A stretch of 64,000 bases of DNA from an uncultured bacterium (GTDB lineage: Bacteria > CSSED10-310 > CALFER01), in assembly GCA_937951895.1 (NCBI GenBank), contig CALFER010000045.1, positions 53,044 to 117,043 on the forward strand, written 5' to 3'. The notes below the pieces were generated by a model that saw only the letters and a list, made by a program, of their open reading frames with translations, had not been told where the DNA came from and made no database searches. This document shows positions 1-8,248 of this stretch, piece after piece; the first letter of the stretch is position 1, and each line of letters begins with the position of its first letter. The position numbers were made by a program, and so were the translations under genes.

Positions 1-738
1 CGCAATACCGACACTGCCGCAGACCTCGCGGAGACTCTGCAGAAGAATTTCGCTCTCGGTGGAGTCACCTTGATTCCTGCCTTCTCAATCGGCCGGACCC
101 AACTCATCCTGTTTTATCTCAGACAGTTGCAGGATGAAGGCGCTCTCGACGATATCCCGGTTTATCTTGACAGCCCGATGGCGATCAAGGTGATGGAAAC
201 GTACCGGCGGTATACCGGAGCTTTGGACGATGAGATGAAACACCTCATTCGCAGCGGCGTCAATCCATTGATGCCGAAGAGTTTCCGGGCAACGGCATCA
301 CGAGAAGAATCGATGGCGTTGAATTCGATCAACGGCAATGCCATCATCATCTCGGCAAGCGGAATGGCGACCGGCGGACGAATTCTCCATCACCTCAAAC
401 AGCGCGTGGGTTCGGTGCGGAATTCCGTGCTTTTTATTGGATACCAGGCCGAGGGAACGCGCGGACGCGCCATGCTCAACGGAGCTGATTCGATCAAGAT
501 CCATGGGAGTCAGCATCCCGTGAGGTGTAATGTGCAGCAAATCGATGGCTTGAGCGCACATGCGGATCGCGAGGAGATGCTGGCCTGGCTCGAGCAGTTT
601 CCCTCCCCTCCCAAACGCGTTTTCCTGAATCACGGTGAACCCGATTCCTGCCGCTCGTTTTCCGAATTCATTACCGGGAAGACCGGCATTCCCACTTCCA
701 TCCCATCCTATCTGGATTCCTTCACCCTGGATGTTTAG
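1..738 (+). CDS. beta-CASP metallo-beta-lactamase RNA-processing exonuclease, C-terminal part
   Basis: The reading frame is open from the first base, so the gene is cut at its 5' end by the contig edge. The visible 245 residues match the second half of the COG1236 (Ysh1-like) family of beta-CASP nucleases. Recognisable family blocks are PAFSIGRTQ, LDSPMA, IIISASGMATGGRILHH, GLSAHADREEML and FLNHGE; the histidines in the last two blocks are beta-CASP metal-site positions. The family is usually about 450-470 residues, so roughly the first 220, including the HxHxDH metal motif, are missing. The expected role is RNA 3'-end processing or degradation; the substrate cannot be told. An internal TTG at base 70 is not a believable start because family-like sequence continues upstream of it. 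The gene is convergent with tldE, 28 bases away. Confidence 0.85.
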   Translation, partial: RNTDTAADLAETLQKNFALGGVTLIPAFSIGRTQLILFYLRQLQDEGALDDIPVYLDSPMAIKVMETYRRYTGALDDEMKHLIRSGVNPLMPKSFRATASREESMALNSINGNAIIISASGMATGGRILHHLKQRVGSVRNSVLFIGYQAEGTRGRAMLNGADSIKIHGSQHPVRCNVQQIDGLSAHADREEMLAWLEQFPSPPKRVFLNHGEPDSCRSFSEFITGKTGIPTSIPSYLDSFTLDV

Positions 739-766
739 TCACCCGATCGGTCCTCTTTCTGTTGGT

Positions 767-2089
767 TCACCCGGAACCGCTGATCTGGAACGTTTCGAAT
801 CGGATACCCGCCGGGCCTGAGTAAGAGCCGAAATTGTCCAGAACGAGTGCATAACTGGTCTGAGTTGCTTCAGTCGAGAAGTATGCGTGTTCGAAACCGG
901 TGATCAGGTTGCCGCTGACCGAACCGCCGCGTACGGGCGAGCAGACGCCTTTGTCGTGCAGATACCCGAGTTTGATTTCGGCTGCGAAGTTTCCGGAGAT
1001 CGTATCCGGCATCATCGCCGAGAATGCCGCCACTTCGAGAACCGGCGTGTCTGTGCGTCGCAGGCTGTCGAGCGAACGTTTGCCGATGGGGATCTCGATA
1101 TTCGCGATCGAACCGGTCGGTTCGATCCCGAGATACTCGGCGTATTGCCCCGCGCTCCAGGGCCTCTCGAATACACCCTCCCGAATCAGTTCACATCTGC
1201 ATGCAGGCAACCCGTCGGAATCGATCGGACGCGTTTTCAGGCCGAAGGGGACAAATCCATTGCTGATCAGCGTGAGGCGATCGCCACGAAAGTTCCCGAT
1301 CGGCTCTCCCCGTGTCAGCATGGATATGTTTCGATACGCATATTGAGCGGAACTGTGCTGGATGATCGGAGCGAAGATCCCGGTCAGAGCATCGTGTGTC
1401 AGCAGAACCGGATACCGGCCGGAAGGCGGAGCAACGGCTCGAGTGCTGTCCTGGACGAATCGTGCATTCCGGGCGACGATGGCAGGAATCGGTAAATCCT
1501 GCACCCGCCTCGCTCTCGGTTCAAAATGCAGTTCGATCTCATGCCCGGAATCACCCGAGAGCAGGACGCCGTCAAACATGATGTCCGTCTCCGACCACGC
1601 GACATCGACTCCCTTACTGTTCAAAAAGTGAACATCCGTCGCATCGACAAAGAATTCAGCGCTCGACAATCGAACGCCGGCATGCTGGCCGACCGAATCG
1701 ATGACCTGATCAGCGAGTTTCACAAACAGAAGTTCCTCGAGATTATCGATCAGAGTCGGATCGAATGTTTCAACGCACGGATATCGCCGGAGGGGTCCTT
1801 GCAGATGATACAGCGGATTGCGGATCCGGCGAGCGACAAACACGGCCTTCCGGAGGCGGGGTTCGAGATCCTGGAGTTCGTGTGAAGAGACCGAGATATC
1901 GGTCGATCCGATCCGTCCGTTCTGTTCGCAATACACCGTGATCTGAAACCTGTCCGTCGACACTTTACGAACGGTGTCGAGCCATTCGCCGATCACGTAG
2001 ATCTGATACCCCGTCGCCTTACGATGCTGTATCCGCCAGTCTGTGATCTCGGGAAATCGCGACATTTTCTCTCTGATTCGGTCGATCAT
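767..2089 (-). CDS. tldE: TldE/PmbA-family metalloprotease subunit
   Basis: This 440-residue protein is the inactive partner of the TldD/TldE proteolytic complex, which in other bacteria trims peptides such as microcin precursors and degrades unfolded peptides. The family assignment rests on overall resemblance, the typical length, the Gly-rich C-terminal region (SGNFAAEIKLGY, GGSVSGNL) and the lack of an HExxxH motif. Its ATG overlaps the tldD stop as ATGA, so the two are translationally coupled, as expected for subunits of one complex. The order on this strand is aldo-keto reductase, tldD, tldE. No peptide precursor gene is visible nearby, so a specific substrate cannot be proposed. Confidence 0.88.
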   Translation of the reverse strand: MIDRIREKMSRFPEITDWRIQHRKATGYQIYVIGEWLDTVRKVSTDRFQITVYCEQNGRIGSTDISVSSHELQDLEPRLRKAVFVARRIRNPLYHLQGPLRRYPCVETFDPTLIDNLEELLFVKLADQVIDSVGQHAGVRLSSAEFFVDATDVHFLNSKGVDVAWSETDIMFDGVLLSGDSGHEIELHFEPRARRVQDLPIPAIVARNARFVQDSTRAVAPPSGRYPVLLTHDALTGIFAPIIQHSSAQYAYRNISMLTRGEPIGNFRGDRLTLISNGFVPFGLKTRPIDSDGLPACRCELIREGVFERPWSAGQYAEYLGIEPTGSIANIEIPIGKRSLDSLRRTDTPVLEVAAFSAMMPDTISGNFAAEIKLGYLHDKGVCSPVRGGSVSGNLITGFEHAYFSTEATQTSYALVLDNFGSYSGPAGIRFETFQISGSG

Positions 2090-3498
2090 CCCAACCTCGC
2101 TTTGAACTTGAGTGCCGGTCCACCCGCCGTTACCCGCACCATTTCCTTATGCCCCTTCCCGCAATGACCGCCGTCGCCCATGAATCCGAGCGTATCGCCC
2201 ACCATGGAAATCGACGACAGCACATCAGGCACAAAACCGGTAATGGTCGACGGCGCAAATGTTTTGTTCGTCAGTCGGCCATGCCGGATCTGCTGGGCGA
2301 GATTGATACCGACCTGAATGCCCCATCCTTTCGGATCCTCCATTCCACTACTCGATTTCTTCAGATACAGGCCGTCATCGACAGACTCGATCATGCTCTC
2401 GATCGACGACGTGCCTTTCTGGAAATACGTATTCGACATTCGCGCGTACACCTTCCTCTCGAAGCTTTCCCTCCTCCCATTCGACGTTCTCGGCAACCGC
2501 AACACCGTCGCCGATCTCAGATCCGTCAGTGCACTGACGAGGACTCCGCCGCGGATGATCTGCGTGGATCGCGCCGGCATCCCCTCATCATCGAAAAAAT
2601 AACTGCCCATGAGTCCCGGAAGGGAGGGATCATCGAACATATCGATCTGTTCCGCGGCGATTTTTTTCCCGAGAAATGATGCTGCCTTCGCGCGCTCCTT
2701 GGCGAACATATCGGCTTCTACACCATGACCGAATGCTTCATGAGCCAGTATGCCGCTGACTTCTGGTGAGGAGATCACCGTATACTCGCCGGGGTCGATC
2801 GGCCGGCTTTCGAAGAGCAGCCTGAGATCATCGATCATTCCGACGAGGTCCGATTCCGGAACACGAACCGCCTCGAATCCCATCACGCCGCCCTGTCCGA
2901 TAAAATTCATGTGTGTCGCCCCGTTGTGCATTCCAACGGCCACAGCACGAAACGAACAGGTCGTCAGAGAACTGGAGAGCAGTCGGTTCCGGTTGGCAAA
3001 AATCTTGTGTTCGTGCCCGTCCGAATAATGAGTCTGCACACTGACCAGTCGGGAATCCATCGCGTGAATCCGTTCGATGGTCTCATGAAGCTCGGCCGTG
3101 ACGTCCTCGAGATCGATTGAGTCGGGATCGATCTCGAAAGGAGACACGAAATGCGCATCGAGACGCTCGCCGGGGTCGATCGAAAACAGAGCATCCTGAC
3201 GGGGCATCTGTTCCCAGAGCCGAACCATGTCGTTCGCTTTCGACCGGAGAAAATCCGGATCGAGACGGTCGGTTGCCCACTCCTGGAAGAAACGTCCGTT
3301 ACACAGCGTAAAAACGATCCCGCGCTTCGGAACGGTTTCACTCATCGACTCCTGTTTCCGGTCCGATCGAAGCGCGAATCCGGATTCCTGGGTCACCAGT
3401 GCGGATACATACGGAATTTTTTCCTCGAGTCGCGCGATGATATCCGGCAGGAATTGTCTGAGATGCATGAGATCCGACGGCAAACTTCCGGTGTTCAT
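2086..3498 (-). CDS. tldD: TldD zinc metalloprotease
   Basis: This 470-residue protein is the catalytic subunit of the TldD/TldE complex. The zinc-binding HExxxH motif is present as HEAFGH at about residues 253-258, in the family context GILAHEAFGHGVEADMF. The C-terminal Gly/Cys-rich stretch (GDGGHCGKGH) is also typical. The start was set at the ATG at 3498, preceded by AGGAGG at a spacing of four bases; a longer open frame upstream runs back into the aldo-keto reductase gene and is not family-like. The start lies 8 bases after the aldo-keto reductase stop, and the 3' end overlaps tldE by four bases. Confidence 0.93.
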   Translation of the reverse strand: MNTGSLPSDLMHLRQFLPDIIARLEEKIPYVSALVTQESGFALRSDRKQESMSETVPKRGIVFTLCNGRFFQEWATDRLDPDFLRSKANDMVRLWEQMPRQDALFSIDPGERLDAHFVSPFEIDPDSIDLEDVTAELHETIERIHAMDSRLVSVQTHYSDGHEHKIFANRNRLLSSSLTTCSFRAVAVGMHNGATHMNFIGQGGVMGFEAVRVPESDLVGMIDDLRLLFESRPIDPGEYTVISSPEVSGILAHEAFGHGVEADMFAKERAKAASFLGKKIAAEQIDMFDDPSLPGLMGSYFFDDEGMPARSTQIIRGGVLVSALTDLRSATVLRLPRTSNGRRESFERKVYARMSNTYFQKGTSSIESMIESVDDGLYLKKSSSGMEDPKGWGIQVGINLAQQIRHGRLTNKTFAPSTITGFVPDVLSSISMVGDTLGFMGDGGHCGKGHKEMVRVTAGGPALKFKARLG

Positions 3499-3506
3499 GG
3501 TACCTC

Positions 3507-4505
3507 CTATCGATGATAAGACGGGATGGGGCTGTTGAGCGATTTCCAGACCGCGTCGATTTCCGCCATGACATCCGCAGTGAGACCGCCTTCCATCTGC
3601 GCGAAGTTGTACTGTAACTGCTCGAACGAACTCGCGCCGATCACCACGCCCGTGATATCCGGTCGATTCAGGAGCCAGCGAAACGCGAGCGAGACGAGGG
3701 GGCATCCTGCCTCCCGGGCGATCTGCTTCAGACGATCGACCGCATTGAAAAAAGGCTCATGCCAGTACCGATCCGCATAATACGGTAAAACAGCAAATCG
3801 ACCGTCGTTTTTCGGAGACCTCAGATCGTGTTTTCCGGTCAGGATCCCTGCTGCGAGGGGATTATAGGCGAATACGGACAGATGGTAATTCCGGCAGCAT
3901 GGAAGCAATTCGGATTCGGCATTCCGCACGAGCATATTGTACATCAACTGGTACACCCAGGGTCTCGATCGCATCATCGACGACGCCCGTTCGACGAATT
4001 GCGCCACCTGCCAGGCCGCAAAATTCGACAGACCCAGCAGATGCACTTTGCCGGTGCGGATGAGATCATCGCACGCAGCGAGCGTTTCGTCCGGATCGGC
4101 ATGATCGTCCGGCTGGTGCAGATACAGCAGATCGATGCAATCGGTGTTGAGTCGTGCGAGGCTGTTTTCGACTTCACGCACGATCGTTCTTCGCGAAAGA
4201 CCGACGGATAAATCGTTTGTCCCGACCTGGTAGCGCACTTTCGTCGAGACAACAACGCGATCCCGCTTGTCCCGGATCCACTTTCCGAGAATCGTTTCGG
4301 ATTGACCGCCGTTGTAAGCATTCGCCGTGTCGAAAAAGAAGACGCCGCGATCGAGAGTCGCATCGAGCATCCTGAATGCCTCCGTGTCGCTGACCTGACT
4401 CCCGAAAGTCATGGTCCCCATGCAGACTCGTGATGCTTTCTGCCCGGAACGTCCAAGATAAACGCCGCCGAATGGCCCTGTCACCGCTTTCGGATCGTGA
4501 ATCAT
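3507..4505 (-). CDS. aldo-keto reductase
   Basis: This 332-residue protein is an NAD(P)H-dependent aldo-keto reductase with a TIM-barrel fold, probably cytosolic. The catalytic tetrad can be seen: Asp59 and Tyr64 in FFDTANAYNGG, Lys89 in VVVSTKV and His130 in LLYLHQPDD. The cofactor-binding region near the C-terminus (TGVVIGASSFEQL) is present. The start is the ATG at 4505, preceded by GGGAGG at a spacing of five; an in-frame ATG 51 bases upstream has no such site. It heads the operon with tldD and tldE. A functional link to TldDE is not obvious. The physiological substrate is unknown. Confidence 0.9.
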   Translation of the reverse strand: MIHDPKAVTGPFGGVYLGRSGQKASRVCMGTMTFGSQVSDTEAFRMLDATLDRGVFFFDTANAYNGGQSETILGKWIRDKRDRVVVSTKVRYQVGTNDLSVGLSRRTIVREVENSLARLNTDCIDLLYLHQPDDHADPDETLAACDDLIRTGKVHLLGLSNFAAWQVAQFVERASSMMRSRPWVYQLMYNMLVRNAESELLPCCRNYHLSVFAYNPLAAGILTGKHDLRSPKNDGRFAVLPYYADRYWHEPFFNAVDRLKQIAREAGCPLVSLAFRWLLNRPDITGVVIGASSFEQLQYNFAQMEGGLTADVMAEIDAVWKSLNSPIPSYHR

Positions 4506-4619
4506 GATCACCTCCCGTTTGAGGGGTTCGTACGCTGCCTGGATGGTGGAGATCAACCGGATTTATTGTAAGGCATCCGAGGATGGAGCGAAAGGGAAAT
4601 GGAACTTTGAAAACTTGGA

Positions 4620-4648
4620 TTGAAAGCGTTATCCAAACGCGATATAGG
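4620..4648 (+). promoter_or_regulatory. putative sigma-70-type promoter of the ABC exporter operon, with inverted repeat in the spacer
   Basis: TTGAAA (4620-4625) and TATAGG (4643-4648) are separated by 17 bases, upstream of the GTG at 4672. The spacer holds a perfect 5-base inverted repeat, GCGTT (4626-4630) and AACGC (4636-4640), which could be an operator. This was seen by eye only; the -10 box matches four of six consensus bases. Confidence 0.4.
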
Positions 4649-4671
4649 ACAGCTGGCGACTGGAGGTCTCT

Positions 4672-6480
4672 GTGAAGAACTATCACATCGAGCATGACGA
4701 CGACGCACAGCGGTCCATCAACTGGAAGGCGATCCGAGTTCAGTTGCCCCGGATCCGGCCCCACCTTCGAAGTCTCCTCCACTGCCTCGCGCTGCTCGCT
4801 GTCTTCTCACTGCTTTCACTTGCCGGCCCCCTCCTGGTGCGCCATGCCATCGATGTCAACTTCAAAAACCTCGACCTCAAAGGTCTCGGTATCACCACCT
4901 CCCTGTACTTTCTCGTTCTCCTGCTGTCCTTCGGCTTCAACTTCATCCAGCAGGTCAAACTCGAAACGGTTGGTCAGACCATCATACGCGGGCTCCGGAT
5001 CGATGTGTTCTCACACATCATGCGGCTGCCTCAGTCGTTTTTCGATCGGAATCCGGTGGGGAAGCTGTTGTCGCGTGTCGAGAGTGACACGGAAGCGTTG
5101 CGCACACTGTTTACGCAATCCGTTGTCACGATCATCTCCGACCTGCTCATGATGATCGGCATGTTCTTCATCATGTTCGCCATCAGTCCCAGGCTCAGCA
5201 TCATCATCTTCTCCGTCGCCCCGTTCGTCATTCTCATCGTTCGCTTTTTCAACCGACGCATCATACCGATTTTCCTTGAGGTGAGGAGGCGGACCGCCGA
5301 AATCTACGGATTCATCGAGGAATACATGATCGGCGTGAGGATCGTGCAGGTGTTCGATCAGGAGAAGCGGGTCACGCAGCATATGGACCGGATCAACAAG
5401 GCCAAGCTCGATGTCGAATATCCCGGCGAAGTCCTGTCGAACTATTTCGGCCATATGGTTTTCCTGATGAGCACATTCGCGACGGTCATGGTACTCGGAT
5501 TCGGCGGATCATGGGTCATGCAGCCCGACAGTGGACTCACCATCGGCACTCTCGTGGCTTTCCTCGGATACATCCAGCGTTTCTTCGGTCCGATTTTTCA
5601 TCTCTCGGAACAGATGAACGTGCTCCAGCGTGCTGCTGCCGGAGCGCGACATATCGAGGAAATACTCAGCATCCCGCTGCTGGCACATGCGACCTCATCC
5701 GACACGGATGTCCCGGAACGGGATCCGGAAACGCATCTCTGCGAAATCGAATTCGACCATGTCTGGTTCGCCTACTCCGGCGATGACTGGGTCCTCAGAG
5801 ACGTCTCCTTCCGGATCATGAAGGGTCAGCGGATCGCGTTCGTCGGTCCGACGGGAGGCGGTAAAACGACACTGATCAGTTTGATGTTCCGATTCTACGA
5901 TCCGCAGCGAGGTCGGATACGGATCGACGGGGTCGATATCCGCACAATCTCGCTCGATGCATTGCGCCAGCGCCTCGGGTTGGTCATGCAGGATATCGTC
6001 TTCTTTCCCGGCACCATCGCAGACAACCTCAGGCTCGATAACCCGGACATCCCGGAATCGAAAATCCGGGAAGCTCTGGAGGCGATGAATGCGGTGGATA
6101 TCATCGATCGGTTGCCGGGAGGATTGCAGACCGAGCTGTCGGAACAGGGGGCGAATCTGTCTGTCGGTGAGCGCCAGATCATGAGTTTCGCGCGTGCCCT
6201 GGTGTACAACCCGGATATTCTCGTGCTCGATGAAGCGACATCGTCGGTCGATCCGCTCACCGAACACCGCGTCCAGGAAGCCCTCGGCACCCTGCTCCGC
6301 AACCGAACCGCACTGATCATCGCGCACCGCCTCCAGACCATTCTCGAAAGCGATCTCATTATGGTCATCCAGAGAGGCACACTGGTGGAACGCGGTACGC
6401 ATGCGGAACTGATGCGGTTGAGGGGCGTCTACTGGAACCTGTATCAGATTCAGCAGAACGGGAAGAAGGAACCGGGATGA
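4672..6480 (+). CDS. ABC exporter half-transporter, canonical Walker B subunit
   Basis: This 602-residue protein has an N-terminal six-helix export domain (about residues 35-330) followed by a nucleotide-binding domain. The motifs are Walker A GPTGGGKTT (about 391-399), Q-loop VMQDIVFF, signature LSVGERQ (about 496), Walker B LVLDEATSS with the catalytic Glu, and H-loop IIAHRL. The start is a GTG with a GGAGG site before it. It overlaps the next half-transporter by ATGA, so the pair probably forms a heterodimeric exporter of the TM287/288 or BmrCD kind. The signature deviates from LSGGQ. The exported substrate (lipid, drug or peptide) cannot be read from the sequence. Confidence 0.92.
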   Translation: MKNYHIEHDDDAQRSINWKAIRVQLPRIRPHLRSLLHCLALLAVFSLLSLAGPLLVRHAIDVNFKNLDLKGLGITTSLYFLVLLLSFGFNFIQQVKLETVGQTIIRGLRIDVFSHIMRLPQSFFDRNPVGKLLSRVESDTEALRTLFTQSVVTIISDLLMMIGMFFIMFAISPRLSIIIFSVAPFVILIVRFFNRRIIPIFLEVRRRTAEIYGFIEEYMIGVRIVQVFDQEKRVTQHMDRINKAKLDVEYPGEVLSNYFGHMVFLMSTFATVMVLGFGGSWVMQPDSGLTIGTLVAFLGYIQRFFGPIFHLSEQMNVLQRAAAGARHIEEILSIPLLAHATSSDTDVPERDPETHLCEIEFDHVWFAYSGDDWVLRDVSFRIMKGQRIAFVGPTGGGKTTLISLMFRFYDPQRGRIRIDGVDIRTISLDALRQRLGLVMQDIVFFPGTIADNLRLDNPDIPESKIREALEAMNAVDIIDRLPGGLQTELSEQGANLSVGERQIMSFARALVYNPDILVLDEATSSVDPLTEHRVQEALGTLLRNRTALIIAHRLQTILESDLIMVIQRGTLVERGTHAELMRLRGVYWNLYQIQQNGKKEPG

Positions 6481-8234
6481 GCGATTTTCGCGATAACATG
6501 GCGTGGCTGGCCAAATTCTATCGTCCTGTGCGCTGGAGGCTGGCGCGGATCGCAGCGCTCTCGATGATCGTCGCGTCCATCTCGGCTTCCATTCCCTACA
6601 TCTACATCCGCATCATCGATGGAATCCGCGAGTCCATCTCCTACGGATTCATTCTGAAATCGATCGGTGTCCTCCTCATTCTCGGAGTCGCCAACTTCTT
6701 CCTCTCCGCATTCAACGCCTCCCGACGCGCCGGAATGAATCTGTATCTGGAATGGCAGTTCCGCCAGGCAATTTTTAAGAAACTGATTCACATGGATCAG
6801 CGTTTCTTTGAAGTCTATTCCACCGGCGATATGGTTACACGCCTCACGGATGACGTTGGTCGCAAGTTGAGCTGGTTCGCCTGTTCGGGCATCTTCCGGG
6901 CTTGGGAATCGAGTCTGAGGACGATTTTCTGCCTGACGGCGATGTTTCTGATCAATCCATGGCTGTCGCTGATCGCGCTGCTCCCTTTCCCGATCCAGAT
7001 CATCACCTACGTCAAATCCGTCAGGATTCTCGACTCCCGCTTCCTGAAACTCCAGCAGATCATCTCGAGAGTCAACGAGACCATTGAAGCCTGTTTTTCC
7101 GGTATCAAAGTTGTTCAGGCATATTGCATGGAAACCCGCGAAATGCAGCGATTCGCGGACATTGCGGCTCAACGGGCGGCGACTGAAGTCCGTGCGGAAA
7201 AAGCCAATATCTTCGTGCATTCGCTGTACGGGTATTTCTGGCAATCCACTCAGGTTCTGGTTCTGCTGGCCGGCGGTTGGATGGTGATCAAAGGCATTCT
7301 CACCATCGGTGAGTTCGTCGCGTTCGACTACTACATCGCGTTTCTCGTCTGGCCGATGTTCGATATCGGAGGTCTTCTGGTCGGATATCGCCGGGCAGCC
7401 GTTTCTATCCGCCGTCTGCGTGAAATCGACGCCAAACAGCCCGGAATCACATCTCCTGCATCACCTGCCATCCCTGCCGTGTCAACCGGTTGCATCGAAT
7501 TCAGGGATGTCACGCTCAACCGGGGCGGCCGGGATGTGCTCCGTTCAGTCTCATTCAGGATCCATCATGAGAGGATGATCGCCGTCGTCGGAGGTATCGG
7601 CTCGGGAAAATCGTCGCTTCTGGATGTTCTCTGCCGCAGCCTCGACCCGGATTCCGGCACGGTGCTGATCGATGGTGTCGACCTGCGCGACTGGGATCTG
7701 CATGCGCTCCGCCGTACGATCGGGTATGTCTCGCAGGAACCCCTCCTGTTCACCGACACGATCCGGAACAACATTCGATTCGGGAGGGACGAAATCGAGG
7801 AAGAGGCGATCGTGCGGGGTGCGGAGATCGCACAGTTGAGTCACGAGATCCGGCATTTTGTCAAGGGCATCGATACACAGATCGGATTACGTGGATTCAC
7901 GGTTTCCGGAGGTCAGAAGCAACGAATCAGCATCGCACGGGCTCTGGCGGGAAATCCCTCGATCCTGCTGCTCGACGATGCGACCTCACATCTGGATGCG
8001 GAAACCGAAAACGAGCTGTGGACGCAATTGTACGATGTCATGCCCGGCATCAAAACATTCCTTGTCTCCCATCGCACCTCGACTCTCGAAAAGGCCGACC
8101 GGATTCTGGTGTTGAAAAACGGTGCGTTGGTTGAATCCGGTTCACATGCAGAACTCATGGATCTGGATGGTGAATATGTCCGCATCTACAGCAGACGGAA
8201 AATGGAGGAGTACGTCGCGGGGCCTCCGAGATAG
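6477..8234 (+). CDS. ABC exporter half-transporter, degenerate Walker B subunit
   Basis: This 585-residue protein has the same layout as its upstream partner: a membrane domain (about residues 15-310) and an ATPase domain with Walker A GGIGSGKSS (about 371-379), Q-loop YVSQEPLLF, signature VSGGQKQ (about 475), Walker B LLLDDATSH and H-loop LVSHR. The residue after the Walker B Asp is Asp rather than the catalytic Glu. In known heterodimeric exporters this marks the non-hydrolysing site, formed with the signature motif of the other subunit, which here is the altered LSVGE. The two changes therefore fall in the same composite site. It is coupled to the upstream gene by ATGA and convergent with the long secreted protein gene 14 bases downstream. 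Confidence 0.92.
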   Translation: MSDFRDNMAWLAKFYRPVRWRLARIAALSMIVASISASIPYIYIRIIDGIRESISYGFILKSIGVLLILGVANFFLSAFNASRRAGMNLYLEWQFRQAIFKKLIHMDQRFFEVYSTGDMVTRLTDDVGRKLSWFACSGIFRAWESSLRTIFCLTAMFLINPWLSLIALLPFPIQIITYVKSVRILDSRFLKLQQIISRVNETIEACFSGIKVVQAYCMETREMQRFADIAAQRAATEVRAEKANIFVHSLYGYFWQSTQVLVLLAGGWMVIKGILTIGEFVAFDYYIAFLVWPMFDIGGLLVGYRRAAVSIRRLREIDAKQPGITSPASPAIPAVSTGCIEFRDVTLNRGGRDVLRSVSFRIHHERMIAVVGGIGSGKSSLLDVLCRSLDPDSGTVLIDGVDLRDWDLHALRRTIGYVSQEPLLFTDTIRNNIRFGRDEIEEEAIVRGAEIAQLSHEIRHFVKGIDTQIGLRGFTVSGGQKQRISIARALAGNPSILLLDDATSHLDAETENELWTQLYDVMPGIKTFLVSHRTSTLEKADRILVLKNGALVESGSHAELMDLDGEYVRIYSRRKMEEYVAGPPR

Positions 8235-8248
8235 CGATCTTTGTTCGA

